Shown here: in pieces, positions 16,855 through 24,824 of the stretch
Layout: the number at the start of each line of letters is the position of its first letter
Numbering within the stretch: the first letter of the stretch is position 1
From: Limihaloglobus sulfuriphilus
Lineage (GTDB): Bacteria > Planctomycetota > Phycisphaerae > Sedimentisphaerales > Sedimentisphaeraceae
Direction: 5' to 3'
Assembly (NCBI RefSeq): GCF_001999965.1
Contig: NZ_CP019646.1
Coordinates: 1,736,001 to 1,800,000, forward strand
DNA: 64,000 bases
Notes under the pieces: generated by a model
Seen by the model: the letters and a program-made list of their open reading frames with translations, nothing else
Database searches by the model: none
Told to the model about the DNA's origin: nothing
Position numbers and translations under genes: made by a program

Positions 16855-18447
16855 TTATTTATTCTCTGTTGTCAGTGGAAGATCGTAAGTCCTGAATGTA
16901 CTTGCGGGCAGTCCGGCCTTGTTAAACAGATTTGGACGGGCGGTGTTTGACCAGCCGAAACGTACATTCTTAGGTTCTTTGACTGCATCGTTTCTGACAA
17001 TAACAGTACTGTCTTCGATAACCGCCTGGGCAGGGACAAACTCATTATCTTCTCCTGCAATCTCAAAGTCGGTCAGTTTGCCGCCTTTGGCTTTCAGGCC
17101 GCCGTCTGTATGGTCAAAAAATATTCTTATAGCCTCTTTCTCGATCTTCATCGATTTGTATAGCGGCCCTGAATATACAACATTCTTTTTGCCGTACACC
17201 TTAGCCAAAGCCCAAAGTGCAAGCCTTTCGCCGACGGGTTTCTTGTCAGGGGGGTGAATATTTTCAATATCATCAACAAGGTCAGTGGTTACAACCATAC
17301 CGGTATTGGGCAGAGACAGTGTCAGCAGCTGAGCCTCCCGCAGTTCCGCGCCTATATAAGGCTCCGGATACGTCCAGGGGGCAATCTGCACATAGTAAAA
17401 CGGCATATCCGGCTTGTTCCATGCCTGCCGCCAGTTCTCAATCATAGCAGGGAATATGCTTCTGTACTCAAGTGCCTCTCTGGCGTTAGCCTCTCCCTGA
17501 TACCATATTACTCCCTGCAATGTATAGGAAATCAAAGGGTGTATCATGCCGTTAAACAGGGAAGCCGGCCCTCGGGGATTACCCGGGCCCATCGGTTCCC
17601 ATGGTTTGGGCGGCGCTTCTTTGCCGTCTTCTCTGGCCTTTTCTACTTTCTTCTCCCATTCTTTGACTCTTTCTTTCCATTCTTCCAGAGCCTGGGGGTA
17701 GCGGTTACATGCCGCGTCGTATTGTTCAAGAATGGATTTGAAGGCTTCGTGAGACCTCATGAAATCCATATCCGTCCAGCTCTGGCTTGGAGTGCCGCCG
17801 TAGGAGGACTTAATCAGCCCGACAGGTATGCCAAGCTCTTTGTAAAGTTTTCTGCCGAAGAAAAACCCTGCCGCGGTAAAGGATTTGGCTGTTTCACTGC
17901 TGCAAACCTGCCACTGTCCCGGGCAGTCGTTCTGTTTATCTTTGGCGGCATTGCGGGGGACTTCAAAAAACCGGATTTTGGGATAGTCAGCGTCTAAAAG
18001 CTCACGCTGCCAGTCGTTAACCCCCGGCTGCCACACATTTATTGCCCCCACGGTCATCTCCATGTTGGACTGGCCCGAGCAGAGCCAGACTTCGCCGATG
18101 AGTACATCTTCGAGGATTATATCGCTGCTGCCTCTCACGGCGATCTTATACGGCCCGCCTGCAGAGGGTGTCTGGAACCGCAACTCCCATTTGCCGCTAT
18201 TATCGCAGCTTGCGGTATGCTTTTCTCTCGACCAGCCGGGGGTAACGGTAACTTCCTGCCCCGGCTTATCCCAGCCCCATATCGCGGCGGAATCGTTCTG
18301 CTGCAAAACCATACCACTGCCGATAACAGAGGGCAGACGTATCTGAGAATGCACAAAAGGACATGTTGCAAAAATCAAGAAACACAAAAGCAACTGTATG
18401 TTGTTTTCGCAAATATTTATTTTTCTGGAGAATTTATATTTAACCAC
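16855..18447 (-). CDS. secreted SGNH sialate O-acetylesterase-like enzyme
   Basis: A 530-residue exported esterase that would remove O-acetyl groups from a glycan. The signal segment is about 17-34 (IQLLLCFLIFATCPFVHS). The SGNH blocks are visible: LCSGQSNMEM with the nucleophile Ser at about 127, GTPSQSWTDM, VIWYQGEANA with the oxyanion/His block, and DDIENIHPPDKKPVGERLA with the D-x-x-H catalytic pair. Length fits the bacterial sialate O-acetylesterase family, whose members in polysaccharide loci often act on acetylated plant or algal sugars rather than sialic acid. The start is GTG at 18447 with no clear Shine-Dalgarno, 14 bp after the preceding sulfatase. That suggests coupling, or a slightly different true start. 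Confidence 0.88.
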   Translation of the reverse strand: MVKYKFSRKINICENNIQLLLCFLIFATCPFVHSQIRLPSVIGSGMVLQQNDSAAIWGWDKPGQEVTVTPGWSREKHTASCDNSGKWELRFQTPSAGGPYKIAVRGSSDIILEDVLIGEVWLCSGQSNMEMTVGAINVWQPGVNDWQRELLDADYPKIRFFEVPRNAAKDKQNDCPGQWQVCSSETAKSFTAAGFFFGRKLYKELGIPVGLIKSSYGGTPSQSWTDMDFMRSHEAFKSILEQYDAACNRYPQALEEWKERVKEWEKKVEKAREDGKEAPPKPWEPMGPGNPRGPASLFNGMIHPLISYTLQGVIWYQGEANAREALEYRSIFPAMIENWRQAWNKPDMPFYYVQIAPWTYPEPYIGAELREAQLLTLSLPNTGMVVTTDLVDDIENIHPPDKKPVGERLALWALAKVYGKKNVVYSGPLYKSMKIEKEAIRIFFDHTDGGLKAKGGKLTDFEIAGEDNEFVPAQAVIEDSTVIVRNDAVKEPKNVRFGWSNTARPNLFNKAGLPASTFRTYDLPLTTENK

Positions 18448-18461
18448 TTTTTAATTTTCAA

Positions 18462-20069
18462 TTAAACAATACTCTGACCTTGCCAGTTTGTCTTTTCTAA
18501 CCAGCTTTTCAGCTCATTTTGCAGTTCTTCCTTTATATCGCTGAACTCAGGGTTATCTGCAACATTTTTTAGCTCAAGGGGGTCATCTTTGAGGTTGTAC
18601 ATGTATTCGCCGCCATCTGGATAGCGGATATACTTCCAGCCCTTGCCGCGTATCATAAATGAGCCTTTTGTTTCGGGCAGCACCTTGCGGTCTGCCGATG
18701 GGTTGCCTTCTATGCGTTCAGAGAACTTATAGGGATAGGCCTCTGCAGGGTCTTTTTTTTCGGTCATATAATCAACCAGGCTCTGGCCCTGGCAATGAGT
18801 CGGCAGCGTTTCGCCCGTGATATCCAGGATTGTAGGCATAATATCCGTGTGGTCAACTGCCATATCGATATTTTTAGGCCTGAACATCTTGGGATACCTT
18901 ATAATCAGCGGCACCCTCACAACTTCTTCATAAAAAGCGGTTGTGCTCTTCCATGCCATGCCGTGCCCGCCGGCCATGTCTCCGTGGTCCGCGGCGAAAA
19001 TTACCAGTGTGTTATCAAGCTCGCCGGTTTCTTCGAGGACTTTTATTATCCGCCCGACCTGGTCATCCGCCAGCTTTGTCAGTGCATAGTATATCCTTAG
19101 AAACTCCCGCATTGACGGGTTGTTCATGCCCGGCTTATCAATATCGGCAATATTGCGCCGCGACCATTCGTTTTTGAAGCGTTTTTCCAGTGTATCTCTG
19201 TTTTCCGGCAGTTTGATCTTGAGTGGATCAAACATCTCATAATACGGCGAGGCTACTACATAGGGATCGTGCGGCGCGTTTATGCCGCAGGTGACCATAA
19301 ACGGCTGATCACCGTTACATACGCTCCTGAGTGTAGATACCGCGTGGTCGGCCACCCTGACATCAAATTCCTGTGTAACCGGCAGTTTGAGACGGCCCAT
19401 TTTTGTTGTGAACTGGGCAAAGTCTTTTCCCTTCCACAGTTCAGGGTCCATCTTATCCACCGCGGCCTTAAATGGCGGCCATATATCAACCGGAAAATAC
19501 ATGCCGTACCAGTTTTGATAGCCCTGCGGGTCTGACCTGCTTACCTTTTCGAATACGTCCTGCATAGCGTCAAGATGCTCAGGAAACTGGCGGTACATGT
19601 CGGTGTAGTAGGGCATGTCATCGCCTTCGAGGTGCCATTTGCCGTAGTGGTGCGTTTTGTAGCCTTTCTGCCAGAGAATCTTCTCGGTGGTAACATCGTT
19701 TAGAGTGATTCCTTTCTGGTTCCAGCCAACGTTAAGTGTGATACCGTGCTGGTGGGGATAAAGGCTGGTTATCGCTGACATTCGGGTAGGCGAGCAATAG
19801 GGCGTAGGGCAGGTTGCCTGCGTAAAGACAACACCCTCCTTCGCCAGACGGTCAATATTCGGAGTGGGAACAGGGCCGCCGTCGTAACTGCATATCCCCG
19901 CCGCGAGCTGGTCAAGCAGAAAGAACAGAACATTGGGCGTTTTCGATTTCTGCTTATCAGCGTTATTGGCGATCGGTTTTGCGTTTGCCGAGCAGCCCAA
20001 AGAAAAACCAAGAGTGCCCAGAACGGCACCTCTTCCGGCTTTTTTTAGAAATTGCCTGCGTGTATTCAT
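18462..20069 (-). CDS. S1 sulfatase, Tat-type, possible lipoprotein
   Basis: A 535-residue sulfatase. The N-terminus TRRQFLKKAGRGAVLGTLGFSLGC combines a twin-arginine motif with a lipobox-like SLGC at about 23-26, so it may be lipidated after export. The metal strand PNVLFFLLDQLAAG is at 45-58, and the formylglycine motif is C92-S-P-T-R96. AADHGDMAGGHGMAWKSTTAFYEE supplies the second metal site, and HYGKWHLEG is the conserved KWH strand. GAGGTAAC precedes the ATG. It lies 34 bp after the GH42 gene in the minus operon. Which sulfate it removes cannot be told from sequence. Confidence 0.93.
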   Translation of the reverse strand: MNTRRQFLKKAGRGAVLGTLGFSLGCSANAKPIANNADKQKSKTPNVLFFLLDQLAAGICSYDGGPVPTPNIDRLAKEGVVFTQATCPTPYCSPTRMSAITSLYPHQHGITLNVGWNQKGITLNDVTTEKILWQKGYKTHHYGKWHLEGDDMPYYTDMYRQFPEHLDAMQDVFEKVSRSDPQGYQNWYGMYFPVDIWPPFKAAVDKMDPELWKGKDFAQFTTKMGRLKLPVTQEFDVRVADHAVSTLRSVCNGDQPFMVTCGINAPHDPYVVASPYYEMFDPLKIKLPENRDTLEKRFKNEWSRRNIADIDKPGMNNPSMREFLRIYYALTKLADDQVGRIIKVLEETGELDNTLVIFAADHGDMAGGHGMAWKSTTAFYEEVVRVPLIIRYPKMFRPKNIDMAVDHTDIMPTILDITGETLPTHCQGQSLVDYMTEKKDPAEAYPYKFSERIEGNPSADRKVLPETKGSFMIRGKGWKYIRYPDGGEYMYNLKDDPLELKNVADNPEFSDIKEELQNELKSWLEKTNWQGQSIV

Positions 20070-20103
20070 TGTTACCTCTATAACATAAACTTTTAAAATC
20101 TCT

Positions 20104-22191
20104 TTATTTTATCAATAGAATACAGGTTTCATGCGGTTTCATATGAATCTCTGAAGAAGACTGTTCTCCTGCTTCAAACTGTATCTTTTTGTGGCTGTAA
20201 ATATCTTCTGCTTCAGTGATGTTCAAGTTTACAGTCAATTTTGTTGAGATATCATCATCAGCCATATTGAACAGGAAAACAACCTTGACAGCATCGGTTT
20301 CCATGATTTTTACAAAGGTACTCTCATTGCTTGTCCGGGCAAAACTCTTTAGATTTCCATGGAAATGCTGCTGGAAGAATTCACGCACATCCGCAGAAGG
20401 CTGGTGGTAATAGTTGTTGAAAATGTTAGTGCCCAGATAAACGGCTTTTCCTTTGCCGTAATTGTTTACGGTTATTGCCGGCTCACCGTTATCGTATGTG
20501 CCAAGTACCTGTGCACTTTCCGGTATGAGAATCTCTCGCAAAAAGCGAGAAGAGAGCGTCCGGTTTCCGGCCTTGATCTTAAGGATTTTATCCTTACTGT
20601 TTGATATAATCTCCCTGCGGCAGCCGAAAATTTTGTTTAAACCCATGCCGGGAACTGTGTCAGCTGAGAAGAAATCAGTCTCAATGAATGCCAACGAAGG
20701 TTCAGATACAATCGTTCCTCCCTGCTCAACATACGCGGCAATTTTGGCCGATGTCTTTTCGTCGATCCAGAGCGGCAGCGGCAGGTACAGCACCTTGTAT
20801 TTGTCGAAATCGTCGTCAACAACCTGAGAGTCTGTCCTTACAATATCAACAGAAGCGACATTCAGATTGCACAGCATCCTGTAAATACCCAGGTACGACT
20901 CGTCAAACGGCTTGACGGTTCCGTCGGCAACATAGAGCATAAGAGGGTTCATCGGTGAATATCCGATCGCAACCTCCGCCGGAACGGTTTTGAGCTCATC
21001 AAACAGTTTTTCGTGTTCCCGGATCGTTTCTCCGATTTTTGCCGCGGCGGTGAGCCGCTGGGTTGGCGTGCCGTCGAGCTTGACAAGGTTAAATCCGTAT
21101 TCGGCACCAAACTGCTCAGTCCGGTACTGCCAGAACAGCAGGCCTTTGGCACCTTGTGAGATGGTAGTCCATGCCCAGCCGGCAAGCCTCTCACCTGAGA
21201 GCTCGGGGCCGGGAAGGTCCAGGCCGATCCCGTAGGAGCCAGACTGAAGCTCGTGCATCCAGAATTCCTTTCCCCCTGCCGCGGCACGGTTAATATCGCC
21301 GGCCAAAGCATGGTCAAGCATTGAAACACTCTCGGGAAAATTCGCGAAGCCAAACTTGTCAACCAGTTTTGAGAGCCTCCAGTCGTCCGTGCAGTCATAA
21401 ACGATGTTACGCCCTGAAGCACCGGAACGGGTATGAATCATAACAGGGTGCTGCGGATCGTTGTCACGGATAGCCTGCGTTCTCCATCGATCCTGTTCTA
21501 CCAGCGACTCGATGTGGAAAAGCCGCCAGTCGGTCCAGTCAGAATAACTGCCGCGTTCAATTGGCGGTATCACCTCGTCAAACTCTCCGTAACGCCGCTG
21601 CCATGTGTTATTGAGCAGGTTGATGTCATTGTTGTATTTTTCTCTGAGCCATTGTGTGAACTTTTCAAGCGTTTTGGGGCAATAGCAGAACAACTCTCCA
21701 TCGCTGCACAGATAATAACGTGCCGGCTCATGAAGCGGCTCGTTATGCGGTTCCCAGCCGTAAAGGGCAGGGTGGGAAGCAAATTTTGTAACCAGTTTTT
21801 CAATAAAATCCTCGGCATGGGCTCTCACATCCGGCCAGTCGAGGCAATGGCCGGGGAAGCCGCCGCAGCAGGTGTTATGCACAGTGTGCGGCATAACCTT
21901 GACCCCCTTATGATCAACGTATAGGGTGTCCGGATATTTCTTGTATAACCAGGCAGGCGAGCTCTCGAGATTGACCAGAAGAATAACCTTAATGTCATTC
22001 TCAGCGCCCAAATCACAAAGTCTCTCAAGCTCCGAAAAATCGTAGTGACCCTGTTTGGGGTTGAGCCAGCCCCACATTGCCCAGCCGCGAATAATATTAA
22101 ACCCATGTTCTTTCATGGTTTTAAAGTCATATTCCCATTTTTCCATTTTAGGTGTCGGCGGACGGTGATACTGAGTTCCAATTGGAAACAT
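20104..22191 (-). CDS. GH42-like beta-galactosidase, cytoplasmic
   Basis: A 695-residue enzyme without a signal peptide, which would cleave beta-galactosides after uptake. The TIM barrel begins GTQYHRPPTPKMEKWEYDFKTMKEHGFNIIRGW. The family 42 acid/base is E151 in GWEPHNEPL and the likely nucleophile E314 in WMHELQSG. The metal-binding cysteine region of classical GH42 is only partly matched (CYC at about 169-171). The trimerisation (GATase-like) domain follows (VLYLPLPLWIDEKTSAKIAAYVEQGGTIVSEPSLA), with a short beta domain at the end. Length is normal for the family. AGGAGAAC precedes the ATG, and the gap to the DUF3604 gene is 52 bp. It supports galactose, or a related sugar, in the target glycan. 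Confidence 0.88.
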   Translation of the reverse strand: MFPIGTQYHRPPTPKMEKWEYDFKTMKEHGFNIIRGWAMWGWLNPKQGHYDFSELERLCDLGAENDIKVILLVNLESSPAWLYKKYPDTLYVDHKGVKVMPHTVHNTCCGGFPGHCLDWPDVRAHAEDFIEKLVTKFASHPALYGWEPHNEPLHEPARYYLCSDGELFCYCPKTLEKFTQWLREKYNNDINLLNNTWQRRYGEFDEVIPPIERGSYSDWTDWRLFHIESLVEQDRWRTQAIRDNDPQHPVMIHTRSGASGRNIVYDCTDDWRLSKLVDKFGFANFPESVSMLDHALAGDINRAAAGGKEFWMHELQSGSYGIGLDLPGPELSGERLAGWAWTTISQGAKGLLFWQYRTEQFGAEYGFNLVKLDGTPTQRLTAAAKIGETIREHEKLFDELKTVPAEVAIGYSPMNPLMLYVADGTVKPFDESYLGIYRMLCNLNVASVDIVRTDSQVVDDDFDKYKVLYLPLPLWIDEKTSAKIAAYVEQGGTIVSEPSLAFIETDFFSADTVPGMGLNKIFGCRREIISNSKDKILKIKAGNRTLSSRFLREILIPESAQVLGTYDNGEPAITVNNYGKGKAVYLGTNIFNNYYHQPSADVREFFQQHFHGNLKSFARTSNESTFVKIMETDAVKVVFLFNMADDDISTKLTVNLNITEAEDIYSHKKIQFEAGEQSSSEIHMKPHETCILLIK

Positions 22192-22243
22192 TCATGTTCT
22201 CCTTATAACGTTTTCTATAAATCTTATTATTACAATATTTTAT

Positions 22244-24658
22244 TTAATGTAAAACAAACCATATAGGACTTGACCAGGCAAGCTCGCCTCCCTTAGTCTG
22301 TATTCGGGTATAGTACCAGAGAGTCTCCGAATCCTGTGCAGGATTCTCATCGATCCAGTTAATCTCAATTTTTTTCTCTAAAGGTTGAGCCTTATAAACG
22401 ATGCTGTTATTCCTGAAAATCACAACTTCTTTGATATCCTGCAGGGCCGTGGCTCTGATTTCAAAGGGTATTGCTCCGCTGCGTTTCTGCGTTTTGTCGC
22501 CCATTATCGCTTCATTGCTTCTGAAAAACAATGACATTTTAGGGCAGGAAGTTCCAAACGTGTGGCGAGCCTTTACAGCTTCAAATATATCTTTTCTTGT
22601 TAAGCTCTCAGCCCAGACGCCAACCTTGCCGTTTCCGCCGCCGTGGTCGGGGCTGGCAATAACGCCGATAATTATGCCTTTTTCCCAGGCATCCTGGAGG
22701 TAATTACCTTTAAACGGTGCGCCTTGGCCGGACTGCCTTGGACAGCCGAGGTATTCGTATGAAGCCCTGGTCTGGAAAATCTCCGCGACGGGCTGATATT
22801 TCTCGTCCACATAGTTCCAGTCCTTGGGCGGATTGGCTTTGCCTTTATGCTGCCAGTCGGCGAGCTGGTGCGGTATGCAGATAAAATCCACCTTATCTTT
22901 TTCAAGCTGTTTCCAAAGCTCTCGAGGGCTTATATCACCTGCATAGGCGTTGTAAAACCTTTTGTGATAGGGGTCTAAGAAAATCAAATTATGGTGTCCG
23001 TACCGGCAGAAGCCCTCAGGAGTCGCAGGCTGGTTCTGGCTTGATGTCCATTCCTGGGCCAGGAATGTAACAAACCTGCCCGGGTCATGATTCTGCCGCG
23101 TCTGTTCACCGTTAAACTGCCACTGCGGCCTGTCATAATCAAAGTCGTGATCGGTAGTTGCGCAGAAATCGAGCTTCTCGATGTCCCTCTCGTTGGCAAA
23201 CAAATCGTGTCCCGGAGGGTTTAGCCTGCGGTTGCAGACACTTAAATCAGTATGATCATGGAAGTCGCCGAAAAACGCACTGAGCTGCCGGCCGTTGTGC
23301 CGGACTTTTTCTCTGGGAAGCTCAGCGCTGCAGATCGCCATCTTATCAGTTAGAGAAAATTCAGTTTCCGGCATTTTAAGAGGCTCCAGAACAGGTTTTG
23401 AATTACTGTCTTTCTGTTCAGTGGGAGTGGTTTCTATGCTGATGCCGGATTTTCTGTCTCCGTGAGGTCTAAAATCCCATGATTTCGGCAAATTGTCATA
23501 CTGAATGGAAGTTAAAACATCGCCGTCATTGTTAACTGCGATTTCCACAGGCCTCCATCTTCCCTGGTTGTCAAGCAGAACCCTCGGCTCTGACCATTGA
23601 CTGCCGCTGTAACACCAGATTTTCGCCAGCCAGCCGGCGTTGTAACTGATAGATTCCCGTGCAGTGAGCCAAAGTCGGCCGGAATTGTCAAAAGCTATCC
23701 TGGGCCTGAGCAGAAATCTTTCATCAGTAGAAATTTCAACAAATAAATTTTTCGGGCCCAGAAGCTCTTCACCGTCAATCCTGGCCGCGGCAATCCGCTG
23801 TTCAGTTACGTTGTTTATAGCCTTGCCTTTATAGCTTTGCGCCTGCCATGCCATCCATATTTCATTGTTGTGAACTGATAAATACGGATGTCTTTCTATT
23901 CTGGAGTCAGAGGTGATCCTGTATTCCTCCTCCCAGCTGCCGCCGCGGTAACGTGCGCCATAGATGTCTGCACCGGTATCTCTTAGAGAGTCCCACGCGG
24001 CAAAGATATCGCCGTTTGACAATGAAACAACAGCGGGGTTGTAACTGTTTGCATTTTCATCACTGATTCTCTGCGGCATGTCGGCTGATTTGGGGGCTGC
24101 AAAACATGAGTATATTGCTCTTTTGCCTTGAGCGTTGCTTTCCCAAATGATACATGCCTTATCGCCGGTGACTGCAACCGCCGGCGAAATGTTGGAATTG
24201 CCCGGGCACTTAATGAATTTAATTGCCGGATAGTCAGTTTTCGCGGTTACAAACGAGTAGGCTATCTGCCACTTATCATCTATTTCAACAGGGAAACATA
24301 TTACACAGCCCTGGCCAAAAGCCGCGATTGCAGGCGAGGAAATTCCGGTCATACCCGCGATTTTAAATTCAAACAGGTGTTTTATATTGTTTTTATCGAG
24401 ACAGTAAACCCCAATTCGTTTATCTCCCGCGAGAAACTCAATGTTTACAGTCCACAATCTGCCTGACTTATCTAAAGACATGGCAGAGAAATCTTCCGAG
24501 CAGAGCGGCCATTCAAGTTTATCGGAACCTTTGCCTGCCTGATTTGCTGATACAGCAAAACCGTTAGAGGCCAACATAGATGTAATCATCGCTGATGCCC
24601 CAATGCCCGCCATACCGGCAATAAAATCACGCCTGTTTATTTCTCTGGGATTATACAT
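22244..24658 (-). CDS. Tat-exported beta-propeller/DUF3604 (PHP-like) protein
   Basis: An 804-residue exported protein. The Tat signal is NRRDFIAGMAGIGASAM. Residues about 45-430 are repeated short strands with BNR/propeller character (SGRLWTV, GDIFAAWDS, NEIWMAWQ, GRLWLTAR). From about 460, GDFHDHTDLS starts a DUF3604 domain of the PHP superfamily, with metal ligands in HDHTD, CATTDHDFD, GHHNLIFLD, CIPHQL and ASPDHGG. PHP domains hydrolyse phosphoesters in known enzymes. What the exported DUF3604 proteins of polysaccharide loci do is not established to my knowledge. It is the first gene of the minus operon, with AGGA before its ATG. No convincing promoter was picked in the 166-bp gap upstream. 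Confidence 0.8.
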   Translation of the reverse strand: MYNPREINRRDFIAGMAGIGASAMITSMLASNGFAVSANQAGKGSDKLEWPLCSEDFSAMSLDKSGRLWTVNIEFLAGDKRIGVYCLDKNNIKHLFEFKIAGMTGISSPAIAAFGQGCVICFPVEIDDKWQIAYSFVTAKTDYPAIKFIKCPGNSNISPAVAVTGDKACIIWESNAQGKRAIYSCFAAPKSADMPQRISDENANSYNPAVVSLSNGDIFAAWDSLRDTGADIYGARYRGGSWEEEYRITSDSRIERHPYLSVHNNEIWMAWQAQSYKGKAINNVTEQRIAAARIDGEELLGPKNLFVEISTDERFLLRPRIAFDNSGRLWLTARESISYNAGWLAKIWCYSGSQWSEPRVLLDNQGRWRPVEIAVNNDGDVLTSIQYDNLPKSWDFRPHGDRKSGISIETTPTEQKDSNSKPVLEPLKMPETEFSLTDKMAICSAELPREKVRHNGRQLSAFFGDFHDHTDLSVCNRRLNPPGHDLFANERDIEKLDFCATTDHDFDYDRPQWQFNGEQTRQNHDPGRFVTFLAQEWTSSQNQPATPEGFCRYGHHNLIFLDPYHKRFYNAYAGDISPRELWKQLEKDKVDFICIPHQLADWQHKGKANPPKDWNYVDEKYQPVAEIFQTRASYEYLGCPRQSGQGAPFKGNYLQDAWEKGIIIGVIASPDHGGGNGKVGVWAESLTRKDIFEAVKARHTFGTSCPKMSLFFRSNEAIMGDKTQKRSGAIPFEIRATALQDIKEVVIFRNNSIVYKAQPLEKKIEINWIDENPAQDSETLWYYTRIQTKGGELAWSSPIWFVLH

Positions 24659-24745
24659 TCGATTTGATTCCTACAAGACAGACTATATGTTTAGCAAAAA
24701 AGAAAGAGTGTTTTCTTTGTTTTTCAGAGATATTTTAATTAACAT

Positions 24746-24778
24746 CCGGGGCCCACAGGTGCTGCGAACCCCGGAATA
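24746..24778 (-). terminator. GC-rich stem-loop after the LamG/dockerin gene
   Basis: TCCGGGG and CCCCGGA (7 bp, perfect) enclose a loop of about 18 nt between the stop of the 24825-27413 gene and the DUF3604 gene. No T-run follows in either direction, so it is a weak terminator candidate or a stabilising 3' hairpin. Confidence 0.35.
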
Positions 24779-24824
24779 TTCTTATTCTGAAATTTTCGAT
24801 AGTTAAGGTTTAAAATAATGCTGT

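Noticed and set aside
16855-18447. Evidence for sialic acid metabolism
   Set aside because: Only the esterase family name points there; no neuraminidase, lyase or epimerase genes are present.
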